Shown: piece by piece, positions 23,365-33,670 of the stretch | Layout of the letters: every line of letters begins with the position of its first letter | Position numbering within the stretch: position 1 is the first letter of the stretch | NCBI GenBank assembly: GCA_917880885.1 | Contig: OU862920.1 | Location: 434,001 to 498,000, forward strand | From: Limnephilus marmoratus | Taxonomy: Eukaryota > Arthropoda > Insecta > Trichoptera > Limnephilidae | Direction of reading: 5' to 3' | DNA length: 64,000 bases | Translations under genes and position numbers: made by a program | Notes under the pieces: generated by a model | What the model was told of the DNA's origin: nothing | The model's database searches: none | The model's input: the letters and a program-made list of their open reading frames with translations, nothing else

Positions 23365-23434
23365 GACTGACTCACACATCGACTGCACGCCTTTCATTTA
23401 TCTCCCGTCTCTACCGATACGGACCGCTCCCTCA

Positions 23435-23540
23435 AATCTATCTATCTACCTATCTATTTATCTATCTATCTATCTATCTCTCTATCTTTCTATCTATTTA
23501 TCTGCCTATCCATCTATCTATCTATCTATCTCTATCTATG
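23435..23540. repeat. TCTA tetranucleotide microsatellite
   Basis: Imperfect (TCTA)n run with TCTC, TTTA and TGCC interruptions, between the solo LTR and a Helitron. Confidence 0.9.
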
Positions 23541-23554
23541 TATTATTTGTATTA

Positions 23555-24048
23555 TCCATATAAAAATGAATATCCGAAATGTATGTACGCGCTTAACTTC
23601 CGAACGACTGAACCAAATTGGATAATTCTTTTTTTGTGTCCGTTATTGTCAGGACAAGGTTTGTATAAAACTACTGGTAAGCTCTGGCATTATGAAATTT
23701 GTATTAAAAATTGCAATAGGTAGAACGCGAGGTGTTTGAAAACTGAATGTACTGGGATTGAATGTATTGAATAAGGGAGGGGAGGAGGGTGATGGGAACT
23801 CGGGTAGAGGGTTCGCAAGAGGGGAGGATTGGAACCTGGGAGTGGAACTCGGGAGGGGGATCGTAGGATGGGGTAAGGGGGGGGAGTGCAGTGGGGAGAG
23901 GGAAGGTAAAGGAGGCGAAGTATGAACGCGAGAGGGGAAGGGGACGCGGGAGAGGAAAGGGAGGCGGAATGAGAACGGGACGAATGGGAAAGGACGCGCA
24001 GGGAGAAACAATTGATTTATTATTAAATGGCATAGGAACGCATGCTAG
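23555..24048 (+). mobile_element. Non-autonomous Helitron copy A
   Basis: Starts with 5' TC followed by CATATAAAAATGAAT and ends CATGCTAG before a T, which fits the Helitron rule of a TC start and CTRR end inside an A/T site. It shares a core (AAAACTGAATGTACTGGGA) and a purine-rich middle full of GGGAGGGG (about 23774-24003) with the copies at 38692-40103 and 53449-53908. Reading frames across the purine tract are composition artefacts. No Rep/helicase is encoded. Confidence 0.7.
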
Positions 24049-24618
24049 TATTATACATTTACATGATGATAAAAAACAAACAGCACAACTTCATTCATTG
24101 ATAATGTGTCACAATTTTGACTTGCAGGCAGAACTAGCTATAACTAACAACTATACAGAATTATGCTTTTGTTCTGCATTCGTGCCTCGGACTTTGATAC
24201 TCAAATAATGAAAAAAAGCTTTGACGGCTCTTCCAAGCCTGAATTCCAGGTGAATATTATTAAATTACTCCATAGAAATATTTCCAAGAGAAATTAATTA
24301 GCTGCATTTCTTTACGAAGGAGGAAACCCTATGAACATTCTGTTGAAATGTATTGCATAACCAAGTTCAATGCGTAATTAATTAATATATAAATAATGTT
24401 TTTAACCCCCTAACAAAATGGTGACTGAACAATTCATAAAACGTACAAATTCAACACCTCTTTTGAAAAGTCGTTAAAAGTGATGAAATAAAATAGGTTA
24501 AGGTTAGGTTAGGTTATGGGCTATTTTGCATTTGAAACGAAAATGACGATTACTCACCTGCAACACATCAACTGCGCTCATTGGCCGCTTTTATTATGAT
24601 GTCACTTTTCAAGTATTG
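24049..24618. other. A+T-rich spacer with a short TTAGG-like run
   Basis: Mostly unassigned. At about 24493-24517 there are degenerate TTAGG units, the insect telomere motif, but only two or three, so this is not a telomere. Confidence 0.45.
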
Positions 24619-24626
24619 GTTGAGAT

Positions 24627-26598
24627 TAGCGATGGGAAATATCGATCAAATATCGATTTTGTATCGATCTTTTTTACCATCGATGCATTTCGATACATTA
24701 TCATAGATAAATCGATTCTTGAGCAATCGATTCTCGCATCGATGTCAAATCGATTAATTCTGACCAATCACAGCACTTATCTCACATCGATTCACAATCC
24801 GATATAATCGTTTTGAAATGTCATCGTAAGTAGAATCGATTCTCGCTTATCGATGTCTATGTTCATATCGAATACAGTTCAATACAATCGTTTTGAAATG
24901 TTATCGAAGTGGAATCGATTCTCGCTTATCGATGTCAATATTCATTCGAATGCACAGTCCGATATAATCGCTTTGAAATGTCATCGAAAATGAGTGATAC
25001 GATACAATCGTTTTACAACTGTCAGAATTCATTCGTAAACTCAAATCGATTTTAGATCCGAGATGTTGTATTTCGAGATACGTCAAAATATTTCAGATTG
25101 TGATAAAGCGTGTTGATGTTATCATCATCCCGCTTTGTTGTAAATGCTGAACTAATACTTTTAAGTATTAATTCAGCATTTCTACTTTTCTACTTTTAAG
25201 TATTAATTCAGCATTTCTACGCTACAGCAAGATCTACGTTTCCAGTTTTAGTTTATGTTTAAAGATTGCCATGGTGACTGTTTTTCACAATTTAAAGTTT
25301 ATTATTACGTATGTTATTTTGAGGTTATGTATTTCTAGGGAGGTGTAGGTATATTTAAAATAAAACAATAACTTAGTTCACGTAATTTTTAAATTTAATG
25401 CAAACAGGGTTACGCTATAATTGTAGCTTCTTCGGGACAGTATACAATAGTCTACTAAAACCAGCAAGTAATACGTGTTCATATGAACACATCTGCTTCT
25501 CACGAACAAATCTATTTAATTCATTTGAAGTTAAGATCGGTGTCTCTTAATTTGTAATTAAAATGAAACAATTTACATAGTAGAATAACCTTATTTAATA
25601 ATAATTGGTTAATTGCACACAAATGAATACAACAATACGGTTTGTTTAGGATTAGGTGCCTACAACGTAATTGTTATTTAAAGGTTATTTTTAACAAAAA
25701 CGACATGTTATAATTTATTATTAATCATAACACTCGCATATTATCAATATTAATAAAGGAATTTTGAACTTACTTACTAAACTAAGTACCATATCAGCAG
25801 GAGCTTACAATATTATATAAAACAGATATAAAAGAACATTAAATGAAAATTGCAGTACAATAAAAATGGTACCCGTTACATCATAAGGTACAGGTAGGTA
25901 CCCAACATTAAACACGCCTCTAAAATATGTAGATACGTAGGTTTAAAAAATAAAATAAACAGTTACAGTTTTTATATCTAATTGGACCTATTTTCGGTAC
26001 ATAACCTATAATCCTAAATAACGTAAAGTAAATTATAAAATACTTTTCGTTGTTCTTAAAAAACATGTTTAATATTTTCTTTTAATTGTATGTAGGTATT
26101 AAAATCTAATTAATACTTATTTATAATAATGTTCAATTGTAATGCGTTGTCGGACGCATACACATTTGAAATTCGCTGTCAACAGAAATAATATTAATGT
26201 TGCTAGTAAATAATAAGGAAATCATTGCCAGGAATAAAAACTATTGACTGATTTAATTTTGTTGCAGTACCTAAACTATACACCTAAATAACATAAAATA
26301 AATTAGTAAATACTTTTCTTTGTACTTAAATCACGTATAATAATTTTATTTTAATTTTACGCAGGTATTCGAATCTTATTAATAATTATTTATAATAATG
26401 TTCAATAAAAACCAGCGACCCCAATAAATTTTTTTTGCAGTACTCCCCCCCCCCCCCCCCGCGAGAGAAAAATTACTGCCCCTGACTGTAGCTATTGCTC
26501 CCGAACTCTGAGCGATTAATCGATATATCATTCGATCATTTTTATGTATCGATAAAAATATATCGATTATGGAAATGTATCGATTATACCCATCACTA
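24627..26598. mobile_element. hAT-1: non-autonomous hAT element with ATCGAT arrays
   Basis: Termini TAGCGATGGG and CCCATCACTA are imperfect inverted repeats of the common TAGNGATGGG hAT type. They are flanked by a perfect 8-bp duplication GTTGAGAT (24619-24626 and 26599-26606). About 18 ATCGAT palindromes lie toward the two ends (24636-25047 and 26518-26586). In the left part they sit in a tandem repeat of roughly 76 bp (24780-25030). The interior is A+T-rich, with no transposase frame. It includes a palindrome (AAATGCTGAA...TTCAGCATTT, 25141-25180) and a diverged direct duplication (about 25990-26140 and 26265-26405). A C run lies at 26446-26460. Confidence 0.85.
25990..26405. repeat. Diverged direct duplication inside hAT-1
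   Basis: Two blocks of about 140 bp, about 270 bp apart, share AACCTATA/AACTATAC, AATACTTTTC, a (G/C)AGGTATT core and ATTTATAATAATGTTCAAT in the same order. Confidence 0.65.
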
Positions 26599-26606
26599 GT
26601 TGAGAT

Positions 26607-27178
26607 CGTTTTGGTAAAGTTTCGCTTCTACCGCATGTAAAACTGCATTCGAGTTTTTTATTCATAACTTTTAATGACTTTTCATAGGGGTTTAGAAATG
26701 CATTTTTGTTTAGTTGTCGTCATCGATATAATGTTGTCGTAGAATCTAACAAAATAATGGAACAAAATCGATACCTGGGAAAATTTTATTGAAAACTTTT
26801 GTCATAAAATAAGCAATTTATTATTAAATATATCATGTTTTTTCCGGAGTTTTGTTCTACAAAATGTACATCTTGTCATTAATTTGAGTGAAGGGAAAAC
26901 TTGTTTAGCGCCGTTGTGATTTGAAACTGGGGACAAACACATACATCTATAGGATTTAGCCAACGAGAAAATGATATAGAATAATCGGTCTCTTTTTGCG
27001 GTGTTTCGTAGCCTCCCCACTCTTGTCTACTTTAGTTTTCCAAAGGTTTAACTTCTACCGCGTGTGAACTGCACACTAGTATTTTTTTAAATTAATGGAA
27101 TTTAAAAAAAAAACATAGATACAGTAAAATCAGAAAAAAAAACATTTTGGCTTTTTAGTGGTTTACTGTATCGTGACT
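26607..27178 (+). repeat. Dispersed repeat R1, plus-strand copy
   Basis: Contains the R1 blocks in order: GTTGTGATTTGAAACT (26911), ACATACATCTATAG (26938), a GAGAAAATGATATAGAATAA block, then TTGTCTACTTTAG (27024) and CTTCTACCGCGTGTGAACTGC (27049). A related CTTCTACCGCATGTAAAACTGC block also starts this stretch (26626). Non-coding, family unknown. This intact copy is useful for seeing that the copy at 33 kb/44 kb is split. Confidence 0.55.
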
Positions 27179-27461
27179 ACTGCGAGCAGTAGCGTAGCTA
27201 GCATGGGTGGCACCCGGGGCGGAAAACGTGGTGTCACCCCCGCCCCCCATTAAAGTTTACTTTGAGATATTCAAAACGCAAATTTCGACCTCCTTAAATA
27301 AAAAAAAACATTACTAGCTAGTCAAATGTGTAAACAAAAATTTTGCAATCCTCAAATTGAAAACACTTTAAATAAAAATAACCTAATAACAATTTTTCCA
27401 CAATAATAACAGGTAATAATTCTCTTAACGAGTTCCCGATAATCACAATGTACCTACAAAA

Positions 27462-27606
27462 GAAATTAGAATGACATAGGTGATAAGCGAGGAATATTTC
27501 AGGGGAATCCCCCACAAAGCAATAGTAAGAGCTAGGAACGAAAATAAAACAACAAATTTTTTTGGGAATCCCGACTGACCGAGCCATAGAGCTGCAAATA
27601 ACAGAG
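27462..27606. repeat. Left member of a direct repeat pair in hAT-2
   Basis: About 145 bp related in the same orientation to 32376-32518. Both share GAAATTAGAATGACA, GGAATATTTCAGG, GAGCTAGGAA and GGGAATCCC in that order. Direct orientation excludes a simple terminal inverted repeat. Confidence 0.65.
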
Positions 27607-27699
27607 TTCCGAGTGGAGTCTTCAATTCTAATATGCTGCAAAATTCTGAAGTTCATCATTTGCTGGCATGAAAACATCATTTTAACAACACGTATTTAA

Positions 27700-28512
27700 G
27701 ATAAAACCAGTTTTGTGTTCTGAGTGTAAAGATAAAATTTCAATCACGATTGCTGATTGAAATTTTATTGAAATGGTGAAGGTGTAAGTCTTAAGCTTTA
27801 ATTATTAATGCACGCAGTACACGAAAATGGTTTTCCTCCGAACTTTGCAGCACATAGTCTGCAACTTTCAAATCTTGCACTTGGAACTCGAAAATGGTTT
27901 CCTTTGAAATTTCATTTGAAAGTCTGTTCATCTGCGGAACCATTTCGAAGGAAACCATTCCCTAGTTCCACTATTGCAAGATATTCCCTGAGTTGCAAGA
28001 TATGAAAGTTTCAGACTTCGTGCTGCACATAGCGGAGGAAAAACATTTTCATATTATGGGTGTAGTTTTAACTAAAACGATTAACCGAATACAGATTCAC
28101 TCTTAAATTTAAACCAGTTTTGAAAAAATTAATAAGATTCAATTTTAATTTAAGCGGGTGTACTCTTATCAGATTAATTATTAAGTTAAAACAAGTCTTG
28201 TATTCAGAATTTCAAAAAAATATCTAGATGCGGATGCAGGTACTGACGCTTTTCGAAGGAAACCATTCTCATTTTCCAAGTGCTAATGCAGTTTTGAACC
28301 TAGGGAAACGCAAACAGAAAGTTAAAACCAGTTATGTTCTCCAAATGCACGATATAAAATTTCGAAACTTCGTTCTAAATTTCCGAGTGGAGTTTTCAAT
28401 AATAATATGCTGCAAAATTCTGAGGAAAATCATTTGCTGGCTGGTGTAAGTCCCCAGCTTATTAATGCACGCAGTACACGAAAATGATTTTACTCCGATA
28501 TTTGTAGCACAT
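27700..28512. repeat. R2 repeat blocks left of the XPG element
   Basis: Two partial copies of the unit containing TGCACGCAGTACACGAAAAT occur at 27808 and 28465. The copy at 27808 continues without interruption into CAACTTTCAAATCTTGCAC. The copy at 28465 is interrupted after ATTCT by the XPG element and resumes at 31316. The 27808 copy therefore serves as a paralogous empty site. Confidence 0.7.
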
Positions 28513-28517
28513 ATTCT

Positions 28518-28770
28518 AGCCCAGTTAGTGGGGGATAAAAAGGCCTTTAGCTTGCAAAAGGTCATGTAGTAGCGATTTTGATATATGTTGTTAAGATTGG
28601 GACTCTAAAGAAAAAAATGTGTTTCGACCTCGGGAGGGTCGAGCTCGATCCGCCATCTTGGATTAAAGGTCCCAAAATTCGGTTTTTTCAAAATAATTAT
28701 GAAATGGTTGATTTTACAACCAAGTTGTTCAAGGTGAACTTGAAGAAAACTAAATTACATACATTTTATG
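28518..28770. repeat. Left inverted repeat of the XPG element
   Basis: About 250 bp, reverse complement of 31050-31315 apart from a divergent patch just inside the first 9 bp. The right end of this arm is blurred. Confidence 0.8.
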
Positions 28771-29230
28771 TCTAAAGTTTTTTTTTGTAAGTCTAATAGG
28801 TTATGAGTTACAGTGGCGGAAATGTGAATATTTATCTAAAAAATTATGAAATTCCAAATTTGTGTTATTTTTTCGGGTTATTCATTACATAACTAGCTGT
28901 TAAAAACCCGCTCCGTAGGGTTTTACTGCTAGGCCCTGTAGGCAGCTTTTGGTTTGGCTTCGCCCAGTTAGTGTTGGTGACCATTTTATACATAATTATA
29001 TTATATAATATATTTTTTATCAATAATAATTTTGTTAACTCATTTCCACACCACCAAGACTTTGACAAAGGTCAATGGGTAGAGAACATGGCGCATTTTT
29101 TTTATTGTGGTATCCCCTGTAGGTCTACTCCACAGATATACCAGCGATGGTAGATTTCGAAATTATTTTATATGTTGGCTATTGCGTAATGATATTTTTT
29201 TGTTGATGCCGGTTGGTTGATATCGACATC

Positions 29231-30865
29231 TTAATAACAGTCTTCATCAATGTCATAATCTAATTCATTGCCTGTGGTACTGAAATTCTGGGCTTCCATT
29301 GACAAAATCTCTTCATCTTCTTCCTCGACATCGATATGAACCTCTGGCGAATTTCGGCATGTTTGACCATTACAGCACCCACACAATAGAACAATTCAAT
29401 CCAGCTTTCCTGCAGCCACATGCAACGCCGCATCCTTTTTTACAATTACATGAAATAAATTTCAATAAAGTCTCGGGTGCTGGTTTCTTTGTCATTCTTA
29501 CTGGAACAAGCCCATTGGTGCCACGTTTCCAGCCCCAGTTTTCTGGATTTTTTTGGATTCCATACCATTTTTGGACTTGGTGGTACGTCCTAAATGCATG
29601 GTACCGTGCAGCGTCGTTCGTTGGTGGCAAAGAGGCAAGATCAAATTTGCTTTTTGTTGTTGACTTTGCGAAACGTTGGTAGCGGACTTCTTCCAAGGTT
29701 TCCTTATCCATGTCACCCCCGTACAAAGCAACAAGAAAGCGTGTTCCTGCATCTGCTATGTCTTCTGGTTTTGCATCATGTTGTTTGAAGATTCCTATCA
29801 TGGCATTGAGTCTTGTGTCGTTCTGTACAAGTGAACAAAATTTTGTTTTTCCTTGGTTGAAGAAGGACGATGTTGTATCGCAGCCACTAAAGGCATGGAG
29901 AAACAGAATATTCTCAGCCGCTTCTTTGTATTTCAAACTATTCGCGGAATACAGTCTTTCAAAAGTTTTGCCTCTCCCGGGTTTGCGAAGATATATACTA
30001 CTTTCAGGTGGTGCCAATGTTGTTAGCAGAACTAGGAGATCAACGTCTTCGCCAATAACGAATACAGCGTCAAATGATGAACACAAGGAAATCGCAGTAT
30101 TGACAATCAACTCATCAGCATCTTCTTCAGCCTGCTTAACTGTAAAATCAGCCTGTATAAATTGCTTTGTAAGCATCGAAATCAGACGGACTTTGTTATT
30201 TTCATTGGCTAAAAAACGTTCTTGTGAAACTTGAACTGGCATTGTTTCATCGAAAAGAACATCTGCAGACATATGCTTCTTCGATCGGCGAAGTCTTTCT
30301 GCGGTTTTTGTATTTTTTTCATCATCATCTAGCGGATATCCATCGAAAACAATAACTGCATGTGATCCATAGTGATGTCTTACATAGTGAACGTACTTCT
30401 CGCAAATTGACCCAAAAAAATTATTACGATTCCATACAAATTTATGTAAAAGGTATCCTCCATCCACAACATTAATTTTGCTACCTTCAAGTTGCACGCC
30501 TTCTGGAAGTTGTTCAAAAACACCATAAAATGATGATTTCGTACCTTTGCGCATTCCTTCTTCAGAGAAAAGCGACAAAGGAAATGGGGCGAGTTCGAAT
30601 TTAAGGTAATCCTTCAATTCTTCGTCGGATTTCTTCAAAATACACATTCTCTGGAAATAGTTGTTTCGCCGATCTTGATGCTGCTGTTGACTGCTGCTAA
30701 TGGAATAACTTTGTCCTTACGTTTGAATTTAATAGATTCAAAATTTTTACACCTGGTAACCATGTTCGACATCCTCTCGGTACCTATTTCTCTGGATAAA
30801 TGACAATTAATCTTTTCATCCCCGACAATTCCAGTACTGATAGAAAGAAGTGAATTGATTCCAAG
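29231..30865 (-). pseudogene. XPG/PIN-like nuclease with tesmin-type CXC tail, two frameshifts
   Basis: The main open frame (30647-29370, 425 codons) has the acidic pattern of the XPG/FEN1 nuclease fold. Asp62 lies in VDGGYLLHK, Asp102 in IVFDGYP, acidic residues 174-179 in AEEDADE, Asp201 and Asp203 in GEDVDLL, and Asp257 in LHAFSGCDTTSSF. The C-terminus begins a CXC motif (CNCKKGCGVACGC, residues 400-412). After a frameshift near 29385 the CXC cysteines and an acidic tail continue in another frame to a TAA at 29231-29233. Upstream, a second frame (about 30865-30670) reads as plausible N-terminal sequence and joins the main frame through a second frameshift. The LHAFSGCDTTS family is, as I recall, abundant as repeats in cnidarians and some insects. 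The likely role is DNA cleavage or processing linked to the element, which is an inference. Confidence 0.75.
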
Positions 30866-31049
30866 TCAGCTATAGACTAGGAGCCCACTATAACAACGTC
30901 AATCAACGTCATCGAGCACACGGATGATGCTATATAAGTATATTGTTTGTGGGAATACGTTAAAATGATATTTTGTAATATGTTCTTACAAAAATTTATC
31001 AAGAAAACTTGAGTTTTACAATTTTTTGTCAAAATTGTCTTCTTTCTTC

Positions 31050-31315
31050 TTACAAAAAAAAAACCTTGGAAATAAAATGTACGTAATTTAGTTTTCTTCA
31101 AGTTCGCCTTGAACAACTTGGTTGTAAAATCAACCATTTCATAATTATTTTGAAAAAACCAAATTTTGGGACCTTCAATCCAAGATGGCGGATCGAGCTC
31201 GATCCTCCTGAGGTCGAAAACTTTTTATTTTCTTTAGAGTCCCAATTTTAACAACATATATCAAAATCGCTACTACATGACCTTTTGCAAGGTAAAACTA
31301 CAAAATGACTGGGCT
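31050..31315. repeat. Right inverted repeat of the XPG element
   Basis: Pairs with 28518-28770 and ends CAAAATGACTGGGCT before the duplication ATTCT. Confidence 0.8.
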
Positions 31316-31320
31316 ATTCT

Positions 31321-31720
31321 TCAACTTTCAAATCTTGCACGTAGAACTCGAAAATGGTTTCCTTTCCTTTGAAATTTCATTTATAACTCTGTTCATCTGC
31401 AGACCCATTTCGAAGGAAACCATTCCCGATTTCTACTATTGCAAGATATGAAAGTTTCTGATTATGTGCTGCAAATATCGGAGGAAAACCATTTTCATGT
31501 TATGGGTGCCGTTTTAATTAAAACGAGTTACCGAATACAGATTCAATCTTAAATTGAAACGAATGTTGAGATGTGTTTAAAATTTGAGTTGCACACCGTA
31601 TGCTCCAAAATTCGAAAGAAAACCGTTTGCTTGTTCCGTGTGTAACTTTTATTCAAGCTATTGGATTCTCACACAGAATCACTCACTTAAATTTGGAAAA
31701 ATGTGATATTAGTATAGGCC
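31321..31720. repeat. R2 repeat blocks right of the XPG element
   Basis: Begins TCAACTTTCAAATCTTGCAC, the direct continuation of the block cut at 28512. The order of motifs follows the copy at 27808 (GAACTCGAAAATGGTTTCC, then AACCATTCCC). This indicates that the XPG element landed in a pre-existing R2 unit. Confidence 0.65.
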
Positions 31721-32375
31721 GGGTCAACGAATAAATACACCGTCAAGACGCCATACTCACGTAACGTCGCCAATCAAAAAACTTTTTAAAAAACTCAAAC
31801 TAGATTTTGGATAATACCCAACCTAATATTGGATAAAATAATTCAGGTATCATGATTTACAGCGCTAGTAATGTGCAGATGACCTCTTATCCAAAGAATC
31901 GACAACTGATCGAAATCTGAAGGTGCTCTTACATTTGGTAGACGAATTACTTTAGCTTGCGAAACTACTGCAGTGTAAACAGCTAATTGTTGAATTGGTA
32001 ATCGGTGTAAATAGCGCTTCGTCAACAAATTCAAAACGCATATTTTGAATTCATAAAAAACGTTTTCTGAAAATCTCCAAATTACTGATTATTCCTTAAG
32101 TATTTATTCATGTACACAAAACAGTATAATACAGAAAAAAAACATACAGATGATTTATCATTTTTCTTCAATCAGTTGTCGATCGAATCTGGTATAATTG
32201 TATTCAAGTTTTGCGTCTATTAGAAAATAACTATCAAATCCACATTCCTTGTTTTTTTTTAAATGAACTATCAGCACTAATAAAAACGCAAAAAGAAAAA
32301 CAACTTTTTCACTAATTCACGTCAGTCAATAGATAACAATTCATTTCACGAGTTTACGTTTACGATAATAATAAC

Positions 32376-32518
32376 ATTACGAAATTAGAATGACACAAGG
32401 AATATTTCAGGGAAATCCCCGACCGAGCAATACTTCGAGCTAGGAATAAAAATAAAATAAAAAATAAAACATTTTTTCGGGAATCCCTGACCAAACGAAT
32501 CATAGAGCTAAATAACAG
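32376..32518. repeat. Right member of the direct repeat pair in hAT-2
   Basis: Same orientation and motif order as 27462-27606, somewhat shorter and diverged. Confidence 0.65.
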
Positions 32519-32663
32519 TCAGTGTTCAAGTGTAAAATATTTTTTGCGGCCATTTTGCACTTTCGTAAGTTTTTTCTCCACGTTCGAGTGTCACCCCCCC
32601 TTGGGTGGCACCCGGGGCGGTCCACCCCCCCCGCCCCACCCTCGCTACGCTACTGACTGCGTG

Positions 32664-33041
32664 CGAGAATGTTGACTGAAGACCGAGTGAAATGTCACCA
32701 ATTTTTAAATTTCATCAAATGTAGTCAGAATAAAACTGTAAATTTATATAAAAATTGAATTCACGCCTCCCACCTTGTGTCGCCGCCGCCTTTTATTATT
32801 TACATTAATAAATAGATGCTCACTTTGTAACATCCGGACAATTTTTTTTTTCAGATTAAAATACGGTGATTGTAATTCATTCGCATTATAAAAAAGATAA
32901 CACCGGAAGGTTTATTTAGACATATTCATATAAGTAGAAAAATACTTTTGAAGTGAAAATTTCTTTAGTGCCGTTGTGATTTGAAACTCGATAAAACGGA
33001 AGCGAGCGACACTCAAAAGAGACAAACTCATACATCTATAG
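32664..33041 (+). repeat. Left part of an R1 copy split by hAT-3
   Basis: Ends with GTTGTGATTTGAAACT and ACATCTATAG, the same blocks as the R1 copy at 26911-26955. The next R1 block (GAGAGAATATGAG) occurs only after 44451, on the far side of hAT-3. Confidence 0.6.
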
Positions 33042-33390
33042 CATAGGTTCCTAACGTGGGCGATAACGCCCCCTTGAGGGCGTTTCAGACCTTCAGGGGG
33101 GCGGTAGAAGGCAAAGAGAAAATTGGGGGGCGTTTCAGACTTTCAGGGGGGCGGTAGGAGACCCAGAGAAACCCATAGCTAGTTTGCTAGCACATATCGA
33201 AGAAGTCAAAGACATGCTAAAAGAATATGAACTGCACATGGTGATGATGAGCGAAACCTGTATTACCGAAGAAATTAACCAAAATGAAACAACATTTCAG
33301 GGCTATTCGACAATTAGATGCGACTCATTTAGCAGCAGGCATACAGGTGGAGTTATCACATTAATTCTGTAGTGTATGTGTGTGAGTGTG

Positions 33391-33670
33391 TGTGATGTAG
33401 AGTAATTAAGTATTTCATATGGAAAGAATACGATAGATGGCGGTAAGCATGTAGCTTGCACCATAGCTCGCCAGATGGCATTGGCGTACAAGAAGCAGTC
33501 TCAGAGATATACTTTGCGAGCTCCCGTGGCAAGGCTCCAGAGATTTACCTACCCCCGAATAGTAAACAGACGTAGCTAACCAGCTAGGTTATTCCAGTAA
33601 ATAAACACTTTTATATTCAAAGAACCTTATTTAATAATTACTATCTGCCGAGGAAAGGGCAGACATAACA
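33391..33670 (+). repeat. 5' LTR of LTR element 3
   Basis: 280 bp with an AATAAA signal near 33599. Ends ...GACATAACA. Confidence 0.9.

Larger units (their letters stand above)
22470..23434 (+). mobile_element. Solo LTR, 965 bp, with internal promoter and poly(A) signal
   Basis: Begins TGTAGCGG and ends CTCCCTCA (TG...CA). It is flanked by the 4-bp duplication AATC (22466-22469 and 23435-23438). Inside are a TATA box (TATATAA, 22724-22730), an initiator-like TCAGT about 28 bp downstream (22752-22756) and AATAAA at 23359-23364, the order expected for U3-R-U5. The R part would be unusually long, about 600 bp. It is G+C-rich and carries a 183-codon frame (22676-23227) with a three-fold Gln/Thr/Asn-rich tandem repeat (22960-23095). 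No internal retroelement sequence adjoins it, so it fits a recombined solo LTR. A processed host promoter/gene fragment is a less likely alternative. Confidence 0.65.
28518..31315. mobile_element. DNA transposon with long inverted repeats and an XPG-like nuclease gene
   Basis: 2,798 bp. Both ends begin AGCCCAGT reading inward and are flanked by ATTCT (28513-28517 and 31316-31320). After a dissimilar patch of about 22 bp, the two arms match with few differences. The left arm runs to about 28770 and the right arm from about 31050. They share GCAAAAGGTCATGTAGTAGC, GATATATGTTGTTAA and GCTCGATCCGCCATCTTGGA. The only long frame is a minus-strand gene for a PIN/XPG-type nuclease with a cysteine-rich CXC tail. 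No DDE transposase is visible. The related uninterrupted copy at 27808 supports both the boundaries and the 5-bp duplication. Superfamily uncertain: an Academ lineage with an XPG nuclease is one candidate, from memory. Confidence 0.8.
27187..32655. mobile_element. hAT-2: 5.5-kb hAT-type element hosting the XPG element
   Basis: Ends CAGTAGCGTAGCTAG and CTCGCTACGCTACTG form inverted repeats (CAGTAGCGTAGC). Inside both ends is a GGTGGCACCCGGGGCGG block in direct orientation with G/C-rich surroundings. Flanks are ACTGCGAG (27179-27186) and ACTGCGTG (32656-32663), an 8-bp duplication with one mismatch, typical of hAT. The interior has no hAT transposase that I can see. It holds direct repeats near each end, R2 repeat blocks, and a complete second transposon at 28518-31315. 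Without that insert the element would be about 2.7 kb. Confidence 0.8.

Noticed and set aside
24493..24517. TTAGG-like units suggesting a telomere
   Set aside because: Only two or three degenerate units. Far too short, and in the middle of ordinary spacer.
29299..29682. Plus-strand frames opposite the XPG-like gene
   Set aside because: They run antisense to the conserved nuclease and CXC motifs and have no motifs themselves.
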